Below are positions 1-12,237 of a stretch of 64,000 bases of DNA, one piece after another (position 1 is the first letter of the stretch; each line of letters begins with the position of its first letter). Under the pieces are notes generated by a model. The model saw only the letters and a list, made by a program, of their open reading frames with translations. It made no database searches and was not told the origin of the DNA. A program made the position numbers and the translations under genes. Origin of the DNA: Temnothorax longispinosus. Taxonomy: Eukaryota; Arthropoda; Insecta; Hymenoptera; Formicidae. The DNA lies in the NCBI RefSeq assembly GCF_030848805.1, contig NC_092360.1, forward strand, positions 7,750,001-7,814,000. The letters are read 5' to 3'.

Positions 1-870
1 ACGTAGCAGACGATGGCCTCCCGGTTATTATGTAGCTTGCGGTGTTGGTCCTTCTTCGTCGCGAATTTCTTTCAGTACACGTCCCAAAAAAACTGATGAC
101 CGTAAGTACAATTTACGCGATGCCTATTAAGGGCAAACAGATTCTGGTGAGTTTTACCGTACAGATCGCACATCGTCTGGCGGCTACTATTGTATAAGCA
201 TTGCATAAACTTGTGCAGATCTCTCTTAGTCTTGAAGTGCCAGTTGCAAACGTTGCGTACATTGTACGCCGTATATAATTCTGATCGTCTGTATGTTTTC
301 TTAAATTGTACCCCCCCCCCTTGCAGGTCGAACGTTATCGCGCAGACAATGTCGCAAAAATACTTTTTTAAAAGCGTTCATCTTTTCGATATGTTATCGC
401 AGTTCGTCCTTCAAGTCAAAAGTGATGTTCGCAGAAATGAAAATTCTACTGACTTTTCAACTGCGAAGCAATAATAAAAGTAATGAAGCACAAGTTTAAA
501 CCTTCTCACATGACTTTTCTCTTTCCTCTGAATATATTTTTTCATCATAAACTTGCACTTTGTCCTGGGATGATGCGGCTTATTCCTTGACATGCTTTTC
601 GTATATAGGCTTGCTTTGAATTGAGATTTTTCTGCGCAATTCTCACAGAAGATTGTAACTGCGACAAACTGTTATTTGTCGACTTTTAAAGAACCGATAG
701 TATCGATTATACCCCTAAAAGTTCAAGAAAAAAGATTATTATTATTATTAAAACCTCAACACATCTGGTTAATACAAAGTATACTTATCTCTTATTGTGA
801 CTTTACGAAATGTTTCGTAAAATCTGAATTGTCTTCGAAAGTAGCACAAGTACGTAAAAGTTTTAGGCAT
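1..870 (-). pseudogene. Decayed terminal zinc-finger exon (psi-B), cut by the window edge
   Basis: Reading the minus strand in shifting frames recovers pieces of the T12-T15 core: CENCAEKSQFKASLYTK (near 650-600), NVCNWHFKTKRDLHKFM (near 262-200; compare KKFKVKGDLTNHI), MCDLYGKTHQNLFALNRHR (173-117; compare CDVCGKTCLNSNSLYVHQK) and KKFATKKDQHRKLHNN (near 60-25; compare MVTQENLDQHLLTQHE). Zinc ligands are lost (Cys to Tyr, His to Phe), a stop interrupts the core and a run of ten C near 311-320 marks a likely frame break. The 660-870 part is uncertain. Its C-terminal part lies left of the window. Confidence 0.75.
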
Positions 871-920
871 TAAAAAATGGCTGTTAAAACAGGATCATAA
901 TAATCTTATAATATTATATA

Positions 921-1074
921 TATACCCAGACAGCACACAAATGTCCAAAAATGGGACATAAGATTAAAGACGACATTAAGACGCCTTTTAGACATCATAT
1001 CATACGACGTTTTAAAGATATCTTTAAGACGTCTTATGTCCCGATTTTGGATATGCGTGCTGTGTCTGGGTATA
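921..1074. mobile_element. MITE-like palindrome (family A)
   Basis: About 150 bases with inverted ends tatacccagacagcac / gtgctgtgtctgggtata and an internal palindrome around AAGACGTC. No coding capacity. A related copy sits in psi-A at 15548-15672. Confidence 0.75.
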
Positions 1075-1659
1075 CATATGTATGCATTCTTTAATTAAAT
1101 ATATATTGTCTAACTAAATATATTATTATCTAAAGATACTTTACAAGAAGTGTTGTCAAAAATATTTATTTGAAACGGTAATCTGTACTCTTGTGCACAT
1201 ACCTTACTAATCTAATTTTATTGAACACAGTTATCTTCGAAGAAAACTAATACTTATGTAAAGCCATTCAATGCGCTATTGCTTATAAATTAATATTAAT
1301 GTATACGCCAGAGAACATGTATTGTGTATGAAGAAATCGATAATTGCTTGATGTATTTTATGTGACAAGATAATTATTAATGTAAATAAATTATTATCCT
1401 TTACATTTTAAAAAAGTGATTGAATCACTTTATGCTCTTGTATACGTAAGAATATTGTTTCTCCACACATAATATAACAGTGAGATATTAATAGAAAATT
1501 ACTTACTGTACAATAGATACAAAAATTTGCCCACAATAGAGCAATTACATCATTTATTATCAAATATTGTACTATACTCAATATTCTCACGATATATCTT
1601 TCAAAAAATTATGGTTTTATTATAAACACCAATAAGAAATGCTGATTCTGAGATAGCTA

Positions 1660-1766
1660 AAATAAAGAATAAAGATAAAGATAAAGAAAAAAAATGAAAA
1701 AATGATAAAAAAATAAAAAAATGATAAAATGAAGAATAAAAATAAAGATAAAGATAAAAAGATAAA
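1660..1766. repeat. A-rich GATAAA-type simple repeat
   Basis: Imperfect repeats of AAAGAT and AAAATGAT units over about 100 bases; low-complexity sequence with no other signal. Confidence 0.7.
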
Positions 1767-3502
1767 GGCTTATTTCAATTATTACTTCAATTATTTCAAT
1801 AAAACAAAAACATAACATTTTTTCTTCTTATAAAAAGATTATTCTGAGAGTCACTTTAGCACCATTTTAAAATCAAAAAGTTTTGATTTTTCCATTTTTT
1901 TATATAAGTTATTTCAGTTTTTAAATCTATTCTTTAAATAACGGAAATAACGGAAAAAATAATTAAATAATTAAATAGGCCGAATTATCTTATATTTCTA
2001 TCTAATGACTAAATTTTTAAATTATCGTGACACTGCAAATCCGAATTTTATACCAGTACGAATAAAGTAATATCATACATGCATGAAACATACGTATAAA
2101 AAAATATTTTCATAAAAAAAAAGAGATAATAAGATAGTGTATGTAATAGACATTTTATATTTATCTTCTGTAAAACAATGTTGCATTAAGCGGAAAATTT
2201 ACATAACTTTTTTACTAATTGTACTTACATGATTTTATGATTGATTTATATTATTATGCCTAATACGATTCTTTCTCTGCTCACAAAATCAGCATTTGCA
2301 TTATGAAAAATATTATTGAGCCATTTTTAATCAATAAAATAGCGTTTAAAAAAATATTGAACAGTATCAAATCAAAACTATCAAAATAATTTACGTTTCT
2401 TCATTAATTTTAATACGTCATTTGACCTATTGGCGATGTTGCATGTGATCCACAAAAATAAATGTTGTATTTTCATTATATACCTTCGTAATGTATTTTA
2501 TTGGCTCAAGAAAGTGTACAAGTGTGTTTTTAATTTGGTTGACGATAAATATATCGAGAGACTGAAACGCCGACAGAAGTTGTAAGATCACTATTCTTCT
2601 ATTCTATTCTATTTTAGAAATATGTAATTTACAACAGCTAGCTATCTATCTATACATTTTATACCTATTTATTATATGTATATCAGTTACTCTCAAAAAT
2701 TTAATCAAATTTTGAATATAAAGAAATCGTTATGGATCACAAACTTCGAAAACTTGGTGGCATTCTTGTTTTCAATGGAATACTTCTATTCTAATAAGTA
2801 TGTTTTTATTTCTTAGTACATTACATTGAGACAATCACTGGTTTTATTTTAAAATTAAATTTTAGGGCAATTTTTTTATCTGGACGACATACATATATCT
2901 GTATAACATAAACTATATTTAAATTTATTAGCGATAATTGCGGAAACATTTTGTGAGTTGATAAAACTAAATTTAAAAACAAAATTAATTAACTTCTTAG
3001 AGAAATTGGCATCATCGACAATTTGCTTTATGATGCTTTCTTTTTCCTAATTTTAAATTTCTAAAATAGTGATACCGCAGAGTTTTACAAATACTCTGTT
3101 TCTCTCTACGTTTCTATTGTTTATCATCTTTTGTTTTTTGCTTCAACTTTCTCATTATTTTACATTTGTCACAAAAACGATACGCAAGAGAACAAATAAA
3201 TAACAAAAATCGGATAGGGGAGAGTAGACAGTATAGAGACAATAATAAGCCCGATAGTTTTATTAAAATCGAGGTATCGCAATCGGCTGTGATAAACAAT
3301 CTATAATCCTTCGCGTAAATATAAAAATTCCGTTTGGAAGTTTTGCAATTGCCGCCCGAGATGTTTTTAATGTTTCTGTTCTACATTTTCTCGATTGTCC
3401 TATCATTCTTATTTTATAACGATCGTGTGCTTGTGTTCTCTTAGACACTAATATAAAAAAAAAAAAATTCGACATATATAACGACATGATGAACTAAAAC
3501 GT

Positions 3503-5240
3503 TCACATGTCCTCGTCGAAGTTCTCTTTCTTACACCCTTTACTTTCTTGCACGTATCCGTCGGTGAACTCTTTAACGATATCCGCGATTGGCATCACGG
3601 GCAACGGCGGATGCGGGCCAGGGTGAGTTTTTCTATGGCAGATCAATCCTGGCTTTTGCGTGAACGCTTTGCCGCATATGTCACATACAAACGGTCGTTT
3701 GCCAGTATGGATAAGCAAATGCTGGCGCAGCTGTGACCTTCGCGCGAAAGGTTTGCTACAGATCATGCAGGAATGCGGCTTGCATCCCGTGTGCACCACC
3801 ATGTGCCTCTTGAACGAGTCTTTCTTCGTGAAGGTCTTACCGCATTCCGCGCAAACTATTTTGTCGCGTTGCTCGTGCTGCGTCAGCAAATGCTGATCCA
3901 GATTCTCTTGCGTAACCATACGTCTTTTGCAGATGTGACACTCGTACTTGGGCTTGTAGTGCGCCCATTTCTGATGCACATAGAGCGAGCCGCTGTTAAG
4001 GCACTGTTTGCCACATACATCGCACTTGATCGGCTTCTCCTTATGATGGAATCGTATATGATTCGTTAGATCCCCCTTGACCTTGAACTTTTTTGTGCAG
4101 AAATTGCACTGGTGCTCGTAATTGTCCGTATGCTTCCTCGTGAAGTGGGACTGCAAGGAATGCTTCGATCTGCAAACAAATCCGCATGCCGAGCAAGGGA
4201 ATTTCGTGGCGCTAGGTCGTTTCCTGGACCAAGTATCGTGCTTCCTATCCAGATGAGCGATGAACGAGCTCTTCTTCGGGGTTCTAAAGCCGCACACGGC
4301 GCATATGTAAGCGCCATCCTCTTTTATGCATATCTTCTTCTTATGACTCCACGCTACGTGTTTCCTGAAGGCTAATACCGTGTCGAATATCTCCGAGCAC
4401 AATTTGCATTTCACTATCTCACTCGAAGTCTTTTTCGGAGAAGGCATTTTCGGAGGTGTTGCATTATTGCTAGAAGGTACGCTAGGCACATCTACCATTG
4501 CTTCCTCAAGATATTCTACTTCTCCCTCATCGTCATTTTCGTCCTCTGTCTGATCTTCGCTCGCTTCCGTGTCTACCTCCGAGTTGGACGCAAGTTTCTC
4601 GATAGTCACCATACTGCCACTCGCTTCCGTGTCTACCTCCGGGTTGGACGCACGTTTCTCGATAGTCACCATACTGCCACTCGCTTTCGTGTCTACCTCC
4701 AGGTTGGACGCAAGTTTCTCGATAGTCTGCACGATACTGCCACTCGGTTTCGCGTCTACCTCCGGGTTGGACGCAAGTTTCTCGATAGTCACCATACTGC
4801 CCTGTACTTTCACCTGGTATAAATCTCCAACCGTCTTATCATCGACAGTTTCGCTGATGCCGTTTAGTGTGATCGGCTTTATAGTTCCTTTCAGTTCCTC
4901 TATTTCTTCAACATTTCCATTAAGAATGCTCTCAACGTTGTATTTCTCATCCAAAGAATCGTATTCTTCTCCCTCCAACTGACACTCCTCTTTCACCTCT
5001 ATACTAATGTTGTCATATTCCATTTCCTCTACTTCCTCTTCTAGCTCCTCCCCTTCTACTTCCTCCTCTAATTGCTCATCCACTTGTCCTGGTATATCCT
5101 CGTCCGGTAAAGGCGAATCGCCTTCGGGTACAAACGCATAATACGGCTTGCCGTCGAATTCCAAAATTTGCCACTTCTTCATCACCAGTGATTCATTGTC
5201 AAAGATGAAAATACCACGAGGATTGTACGCGCCTTGGTGC
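3503..5240 (-). CDS. Terminal exon T15: 9 C2H2 fingers with a 20-residue repeat linker
   Basis: Acceptor taatgtttcag|G CAC CAA, then 578 residues; isoform about 853. It opens HQGAYNPRGIFIFDNESLVM, related to T13. The long acidic linker contains EVKEECQLE (SUMO-type) and four tandem copies of a 20-residue unit (GSMVTIEKLASNPEVDTEAS and variants; DNA 4560-4797). Nine fingers: VKCKLC, YICAVC, FPCSAC, HQCNFC, IKCDVC, YECHIC, IVCAEC, HSCMIC, FVCDIC. The core and the tail THPGPHPPLPVMPIADIV match T12-T14. AATAAA at 3263-3258 could serve its 3' end. Confidence 0.88.
4560..4797 (-). repeat. Four tandem 60-base coding repeats in T15
   Basis: Four near-identical 60-base units encode 20-residue copies around MVTIEKLASN-EVD. 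One copy has an extra codon. All are in frame, so copy-number change would not break the exon. Confidence 0.9.
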
Positions 5241-6581
5241 CTGAAACATTACGGAATGAAATAATTATTAGAAAGAATAAAATCAAGGTGATTTTTATCT
5301 ATACCGTGAAAAATTATACGCTAAAAGTCATTATTTATCCCATATAAATTTAATCACAGATCAACGAAGGTACTCACAAACGGAGAGCTAAAACTACCTT
5401 TCTTGTTGATCAGCATTGTAGTCCGTTGCGACCTACATTATGGCAATCACGAAACTGCCATAAAATGGGGAAAATTCGAAAGATACAAAATATTTGTACA
5501 AAATAAAATATTATTGTACATATGTACATATCCAATATATAAATCAATATATTTATTTTAACAACTTAAGAAATATGTATCCATTCGAAGCAAGTATATT
5601 TCTAAATAATATGTTATATTATATTTAAAAAAATTAATGAGAAATGAAAAATGTGTTAAGTAATAGATATATTTAGAACATAAATAACAATAGGATATGA
5701 AACGTAGATATTTCATAAATTTATAATGTTCTTTTGTAATTGCATGGCTTAAAATTCACGAAGTTGCAATGCTTAAAATACATAAGCAATTCTTAAGTAC
5801 AAACTAGGAATCAAGTAAACGTCATAACATAACTTTATAATTTACAAACACTTCATTTCATTTTTTAGAGTTTATGCGTGTTTTTAAATAATAAAATATT
5901 TTTATATTTATATAATCTTTTTATTTGGACACATACACTCCGACTTTTCAAAAAAACCGAACCAAATCTCAAGGTAAATCTTTTAAATCAAGTATTATAA
6001 ACACAAATTTTCAAGTTGTTTTTTCAACGCGACTTATTGATGACAATATTTTTTATAATACTTATCTCTGAGATAATATATTATAAGATCATATATTATA
6101 TCAATATATTACATAAAGTGATGAATATATTAAATTTAGTAACATTAAAATTAAAAGTCTATAAATAAAAATATTATTTTATTATTGTATTAATAAATTG
6201 AAACGGGAAATAAGAGAAGCTTTTTATCTCGCATACATAATAGTGGAAAACAATAACTTTCGCATCATTACTATTTTATTGTAAACTTCGTGATTCTCGT
6301 CAACTCCGTTGCTTTTAACTTTTAACTTTGCAAATAAAAATATCCCAATGCTGTTCATCTTAATTATTCATATCTGTAGATCAACGCCGTTGTGCGTTAC
6401 AAGCAAATGCCTTGCACTTGTGTAGTTTTCTTTTTGTCTCAGATTTCAATCATGTTCAGCAACATGTGCCTTTTACTGCACGCAGACGCGATTACATTAT
6501 TTATCCATTTAATCGCCACATGAGATAAAAGATATAAAAGACAAGGATCATATAAAGCACCGACGTTCAAGCTGTGCTGTT
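5241..6581. other. Intron/spacer between T14 and T15
   Basis: AT-rich. The bases just above 5240 form the T15 acceptor. No coding, RNA or repeat signal was found in the rest. Confidence 0.6.
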
Positions 6582-7629
6582 TTATTTCTTGGTAAACTCC
6601 TTTACTATGTGGTCGATATGTATCACCGGCAAGGGCGGCAGAACGCCCGTGTGAATCTTCCTATGGCAGATGAGACCGGCCTTCTGAGCGAACGACTTGT
6701 CGCACACGTCGCACGCGTAGATGCGCTCGCCGGTGTGCAAAAGGAGGTGCTGGTTCAGGCTGCTGTGCCTGGCGAACGCTCTGTCGCAGACCGTGCAGAT
6801 GTACGGCTTGTCGCCCGTGTGGATCCTCATGTGCTTCTTCAGGTCGTGATTCTCGAAGAACGTCTTACCGCACTCCTCGCACACCGACTTCTCCTTCTTC
6901 TCGTGCTGCGTCAGTATGTGCTGATTTAGATTCTCCTGCGTAACGAGGCGCCGATGGCACTGCGGACACTCGTACTTCGCCTTGTAATGCGCGTGTTTCT
7001 GATGGGTGTACAGGCTGTGGCTGTTCCGGCAGGTCTTGCCGCAGACGTCGCACACCACCGGTTCCTCCTGATGTTTCAACCGGATGTGCGTGGTGAGATC
7101 GCCCTTGATCTTGAACTCCTTGCCGCAGTAGTTGCACGAGTAATCGTAATGCTGGGTATGCTTGCGGACGAAGTGCGACCTCAGGGTCTCCTTGCGAGAG
7201 AACACCACGTCGCAGACGATGCAGTTGAACTTTTGCCTGCTGCTGGCGAACCTATCGTCGTCCGCGGTTCCCTCGTGCTTCTCGGCGAGATGCGCGATCA
7301 TCGTGGATCTCTTGTTGCAGCGGAAGTTGCATTTTCCGCATGAAAGAGCTTGATTTCGCGGCTCCGTCGCCGCGGTGAACGTGAGATTCTTTTTTACGCC
7401 CGTTTCGCGTCCGCGGACGATCCCCACCGTGTGCGTGAGCTTGTGCTGTTTTAACGAGTACTTGTTCTTAAAGTGTCTAGGACAGACGTCGCAGCCGAAC
7501 GAATTGCGTTTTTCTTTCTCGCAATCTTTCTCCTGCGATTTCTTCTCTTCTCGGCGTTTGGAGACCGATATTATCACCGATATTCTGTTCGACGTCGCTT
7601 CATTGACAGAGATATCCGCTGTCGGTTTC
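6582..7629 (-). CDS. Terminal exon T14: 9 C2H2 zinc fingers
   Basis: Acceptor aatgttgtag|G AAA CCG, then 348 residues; isoform about 623. A short basic start (about 50 residues, rich in Lys/Arg/Glu) precedes nine fingers: FGCDVC, LSCGKC, FNCIVC, YSCNYC, VVCDVC, YECPQC, SVCEEC, YICTVC, YACDVC. Core and tail (IHTGVLPPLPVIHIDHIV) place it in the T12-T15 group, but it lacks the GKDSIPM-type start. The exon is strikingly GC-rich beside its AT-rich flanks and gives long spurious frames on the other strand. The stop codon overlaps an AATAAA (6586-6581). Confidence 0.88.
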
Positions 7630-9265
7630 CTACAACATTACGAAGACATATCTTTATTACGGTTCTACAGTTGGATAGTATACAGATCTTGGACTACTTA
7701 CATTCAAATATAAAATTTACGAAGACACATTGGTACGAGCGGAATTAAAATTATTCCCACCCCTCTGCTCGGGGTTCAAAAATAAAAATTTTATTGACGT
7801 GGGATGCTTAGGGGTGTGACATAGAATAATTAAGATATATTTATTTTTACACAAGATTAAATATAATTAAGTACGTTATGTACAACAAAACGGATTTAAG
7901 CTAGCCTAACTTTTCTAGAACAGACTGTTAAATACAGCGTATCAACAGAATCTTATTATAATATATAAATATTATTTATATAACATTCGAAAATAGATTT
8001 AAAAAAAATTGTTATAGCAGAATAATCTAAAACGAAAAGCGTAAATCAATGAATTTGTAGTAATAATTATCTTTACTTTTTATAGATATTTTGATCGCCC
8101 TTGCAATTTTGCATATCGCGGGAATTCTTAGAATTAAAAAGGAGGAGAGAAGTTAATCATTTCAGAAAAATCAATTGCAATTATTTCCAAATTAGAAATT
8201 TGTGGAGATCTCTTTATCGTGTATAAAACTGAAGATATGTCGCAGCTTTTTAAAACTATTTTAATACTTTAAAAATATTTTTAATTATCCATCAAAATTA
8301 ATACACGTCGAAAATGTTAGTCTGATAATAAGATCTCATTATCATAGATTTCTCTTCATAAAGATAAAAATTATTTTAAAATCACGCAAGTGACCTTCTT
8401 GAAATAAGAGATAAATATTAATAAAATGATTCCATATAAGAACATTTGATCAATCCTAATTACTTACGCTACTAATCTGAGACTAACTAAATAAATAAAT
8501 AAGACACATTTCTTTGCTACTATTTTATGAAAACAAGACTTAAGAACGGGAACGTCTGGCTCCAATTTCTGTAAGCACATCTGAAACTGTTTCAATATGT
8601 AAATCGTTTACTTCAGAAAGATTGTAAATTCTAATATATAATTTATTATACTTACATGTAATTGCTGATCATTACGTACCATTTCTGTATTGTATAAAAC
8701 AAATTTGTAAAAGCATTTTATTAAAATTTATCTGTCATAGTAAAGAAGGATTGTATGTGAAAGAATAATTAATAAGGTATTATGAAAAGATATTCGATAT
8801 TAATTTTCAAATAAATTGTCTTCATCATCGAGATACAGATTATTTTTATTAAAATACATTTTACTGCTTATCACATTGTTATAACCTATATCTCAACACA
8901 TGTTATTTCATAGAACAATTGTATTCGTCATAAAAACAAACTTTACATATACATTTGTATGAAGTTTGTATACATATTACTGTATAGATATTATTTCTAA
9001 TAGTTTTCTAATTGTGTGAAAAGTATCGATGATAAATCAATGTATACATCATTTTAAGAGTAATTTTTCTTTGAAATCTTTTCTTCAATAATATCGGCGA
9101 TAAAAATTTCTTTTTCGAAATCTGTAATGTTGGAAATAAAAGTCTCAGAAATGAAAAAAAAAAAAAAATAAAAGATCGGAAATAATAATCTAAATATCCT
9201 AATTCAATAAAAAGCAAACAAAGTAATCTGTTTTATCTTTCAATATATGTATACATGATGGGGAA

Positions 9266-9297
9266 GGGCATTTAAAGTGGTTACACTTTAAATGCCC
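9266..9297. repeat. Perfect 14-base-arm hairpin
   Basis: gggcatttaaagtg, gtta loop, cactttaaatgccc. It abuts the left end of the foldback at 9301 and may be a tiny palindromic insertion. Confidence 0.8.
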
Positions 9298-9300
9298 CAC

Positions 9301-9812
9301 ACACTATCGTTCAAAAGTTTGAAAGCACTACTTTTTTAAAGAAATATATCATATGAGAAACTTTACTGTCTGTTTTAACCCCAGCCGGAATGCTAGCGTC
9401 TTTTCGACGTCTATAGACGTCGGCGTTCCGGCTGGGACTATTCAACACAGTATTATTTCTAATCATTTTCCAAGGAAGTATTTCATTTAAAGAATTTTAC
9501 TGAGTAAAAATACTATGCGCTATTGTTCTGTTATGAAGAAAGAACAAGTTTTCATGGTTTGAGTAAAATATAATAATTGTTACTTTCATATTTATTATAT
9601 TTTACTCAAATCTTGAAAATCTTGTTCTTTCTTCATAACAGAATAATGGCATGTTCATTCGATAAAATTCTTCAAATAAAATACTTCCTTGGAAAATTAT
9701 TAGAAACAAATAATACTGTATTGAATAGTCAAAACAGACAGTAAGGTTTCTCATATATATTTTTTTGTTTTTCTTAAAAACGTAGTGCTTCCAAACTTTT
9801 GAACGGTAGTGT
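9301..9812. mobile_element. Foldback MITE, Tc1-like ends, with nested smaller MITE
   Basis: Inverted arms of about 230 bases start acactatcgttcaaaagttt and end with its complement aaacttttgaacggtagtgt; this end sequence resembles Tc1-type ends (inference). The left arm is interrupted at about 9377-9436 by a 60-base palindrome (ccccagccgg...ccggctggg) absent from the right arm. No transposase. Confidence 0.8.
9377..9436. mobile_element. Short palindromic element nested in the 9301-9812 foldback
   Basis: GC-rich 60-base palindrome with arms ccccagccggaatg / gttccggctggg. The right arm of the host element reads through the equivalent site without it, so it inserted later. Confidence 0.7.
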
Positions 9813-9970
9813 ATATATACATATATATATATAAGATAAATTTAGTAAATCAAAAATAGCCAATAAAAGAGATTAGAGATGAACAATAAATTTAAATTTC
9901 CAAACTGTAATCTCGAATTTTTCATATACCTAGCGATTAAGTTTTACAATTTTTGACCTACACTACTTAA

Positions 9971-11204
9971 TCACTCCTTCTTCATAAAATCATTGAGAAT
10001 ATGATCGATGTGCACCACCGGTAAAGGAGGATGCACACCAGGATGAGATTTCCGATGACATATTAAACCAGGTTTTTGTGTAAAGGCTTTCCCACAAATA
10101 TCACAAATGTACGGCCGTTTCCCCGTATGGATTAACAAATGCTGCCTGTAAGCAGTTCTACGCGCAAATGCTTTGCCACAGATGTGACAGTCGAACGGTC
10201 GATCGCCGGTGTGGGTCATCATGTGCTGTTTCAGTCGGTGATTCTCTGAGAAAGACTTGCCGCACTCTTCGCATACGAAGCTCTCTCTACGCTCATGCTG
10301 AAGCAAGATATGCTGATCTAGGTTCTCCTGCGTAACCATACGCCTCTTGCAGATCTCACATTCGTACTTGGGCTTGAAATGCGCCCATTTTTGGTGCACG
10401 TACAGCGAATTGCTGTTGGAACAGGTCTTGCCGCAGACGTCGCATATTATCGGGCTCTCTTTGTGCTTGAAACGCACATGTAATCTCATGTCGCTCTTAA
10501 CTTTGAATTTTTTGCTGCAGTACTCGCACTCGTACTTGAACTCGGATCCGTGTTTGCGATCGAGATGCTCCTTCAGCCGTCGTCGGCTTGGACATTTAAA
10601 CCCGCAAATGTCGCACGAGTATTCCTGCGGCTTGACGGTTTTGCGTTTGCTCCTCCGTTTAATCACGCGTTTCGTGGAATGTTTTCTGTTGATGTGCGAG
10701 TTGAAGGTCGATTTGTTGGTGCTCTCGTAGCAGCAGAATTTGCAGCTGTACGTAATATGCTCTACATTTTTTTCTTCCTGTTCGTGAACGGTCTCCCGAT
10801 GACACTTTAACATCTGCATTACGGGAAAGCAAATGTTACACTCGTCGCAAGCATAGACCTTGCTGTCTTCCTCATCGTAAGGCTGATCTTCGTCCGTAAT
10901 TATTATCTCGTCCATCAACATATTGTCGCTTTCTACCTTTATTGTGTAAAACTTTTTCAACGTGTCTGTATGCGGCACATTGTTGTCACTTGTAATTGCG
11001 ACGGAGTCTTCCTCATCATCAACGTCGATTTTCAATATAACATCATCCTGTTTCTGATCACATTCAGTCTCTTCTGTCATTTTTGACGTCTGATTTATCG
11101 GAAGAAAGGCATAATAGAGACATCCTTCAAAATCAACTACTTTCCACGGCTGCATTGGAATAGATTCTTTGCCATACAGAAAATGTCCATTTCCATTTAC
11201 GACC
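9971..11204 (-). CDS. Terminal exon T13: 9 C2H2 zinc fingers
   Basis: Acceptor atggttttcag|G GTC GTA, then 410 residues; isoform about 685. It opens VVNGNGHFLYGKESIPMQPW, then acidic stretches with TIKVESDN (SUMO-type). Nine fingers: YACDEC, YSCKFC, YSCDIC, YECEYC, IICDVC, YECEIC, FVCEEC, FDCHIC, YICDIC. Fingers 4-9 are the conserved core of the T12-T15 group. Tail SHPGVHPPLPVVHIDHIL. The ATG at 11215 lies upstream of the splice site, so it is probably not used. Confidence 0.88.
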
Positions 11205-12237
11205 CTGAAAACCATAAAATATGTTAGTTAAGAATTTTGCTATCAAATGAGAAAGGTTTTAGAATTTATTATTTATTTCGCAATTTTTTATCTCTTTTAT
11301 GCTTCCAAAAAAATTTGATACTTGAGAATAAAGAATCATTTTATACAAATGGATAAAGGTGCACATTCCAGATAAAACATAAGTTTTAGATTTTGTTAGT
11401 TATTTATATATCATTTTCCAATGATTTCTTCTAATCTCTCAAGAATTACAATCAACGACGGGAATAATCATATTTATTCCTAGTGGTAAACGAAAATTCT
11501 GTTTTGAAGTAACTTACACGTTCTGTAACGCATATTTGCTGAAATCACATTCGGTTATAGCTAATCATATAAGTAAATCTAGGGTATAAATACTGCGCTA
11601 TACATAAGAAAATATATACCATTCAGATATTAAGATTTAAACACTCTCCTGCAATAGATTTATCGTACTTACAAACGCGAATAATTGTACGATAATTTTA
11701 TGCATACCCACATTTAGAATATAAAGTCTCCAAAGGAAAAATAACAAATAAATTAGCAGGAACAATTAATGAAATTTTAACAACCAATTGCTTTGTGAGT
11801 ATCATACAAATATAATTTTATTTTAAAACTTAAAATCAAACAATTCTTCTTTAATTAACATAACGTCCAATAAACAAGTCAGACAAGGTAATAATATGTA
11901 ATACAATACATAACGAAATACAAAGCTTTAGAAAGAGATTTTGTTCACAGAATTTGACATAATGCATACACTAATAATCTAAAAAAATACGTTGAAGGTT
12001 TATTTATTTTTACATATGGCGATTAAAATTCTGTGCAAATATGTCGAGTTGTTTTATCGCATAAATTGCTACAATATAATCTGATAATCATTACCTCTAG
12101 ATATCACTGGATACAAAATTGTATAATGAGAATATCTCTTTTGTATAGTACATGAATATCAGTTACAAGAGCACATTTATCTTTTATACATTGTTGTCAC
12201 CTATTCCTCGAAATCGTTCGTTCAAACTTTACGTCAA
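11205..12237. other. Spacer between T12 and T13
   Basis: AT-rich. No gene, RNA or repeat was recognised apart from the T13 acceptor at its left end. Confidence 0.6.

Larger units (their letters stand above)
871..3502. other. AT-rich non-coding stretch below T15
   Basis: No coding frame with recognisable content. It holds a foldback MITE at 921-1074, an A-rich GATAAA-type simple repeat at 1660-1766, and AATAAA (minus, 3263-3258) that could end T15 transcripts. Confidence 0.6.
7630..9970. other. Spacer between T13 and T14
   Basis: AT-rich, non-coding. It holds a short perfect hairpin at 9266-9297 and the 512-base foldback element at 9301-9812. Nothing else was recognised. Confidence 0.6.

Noticed and set aside
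4560..4797. Tandem 60-base repeat as a CRISPR-like array
   Set aside because: The units are directly joined with no spacers, in frame within a eukaryotic coding exon.
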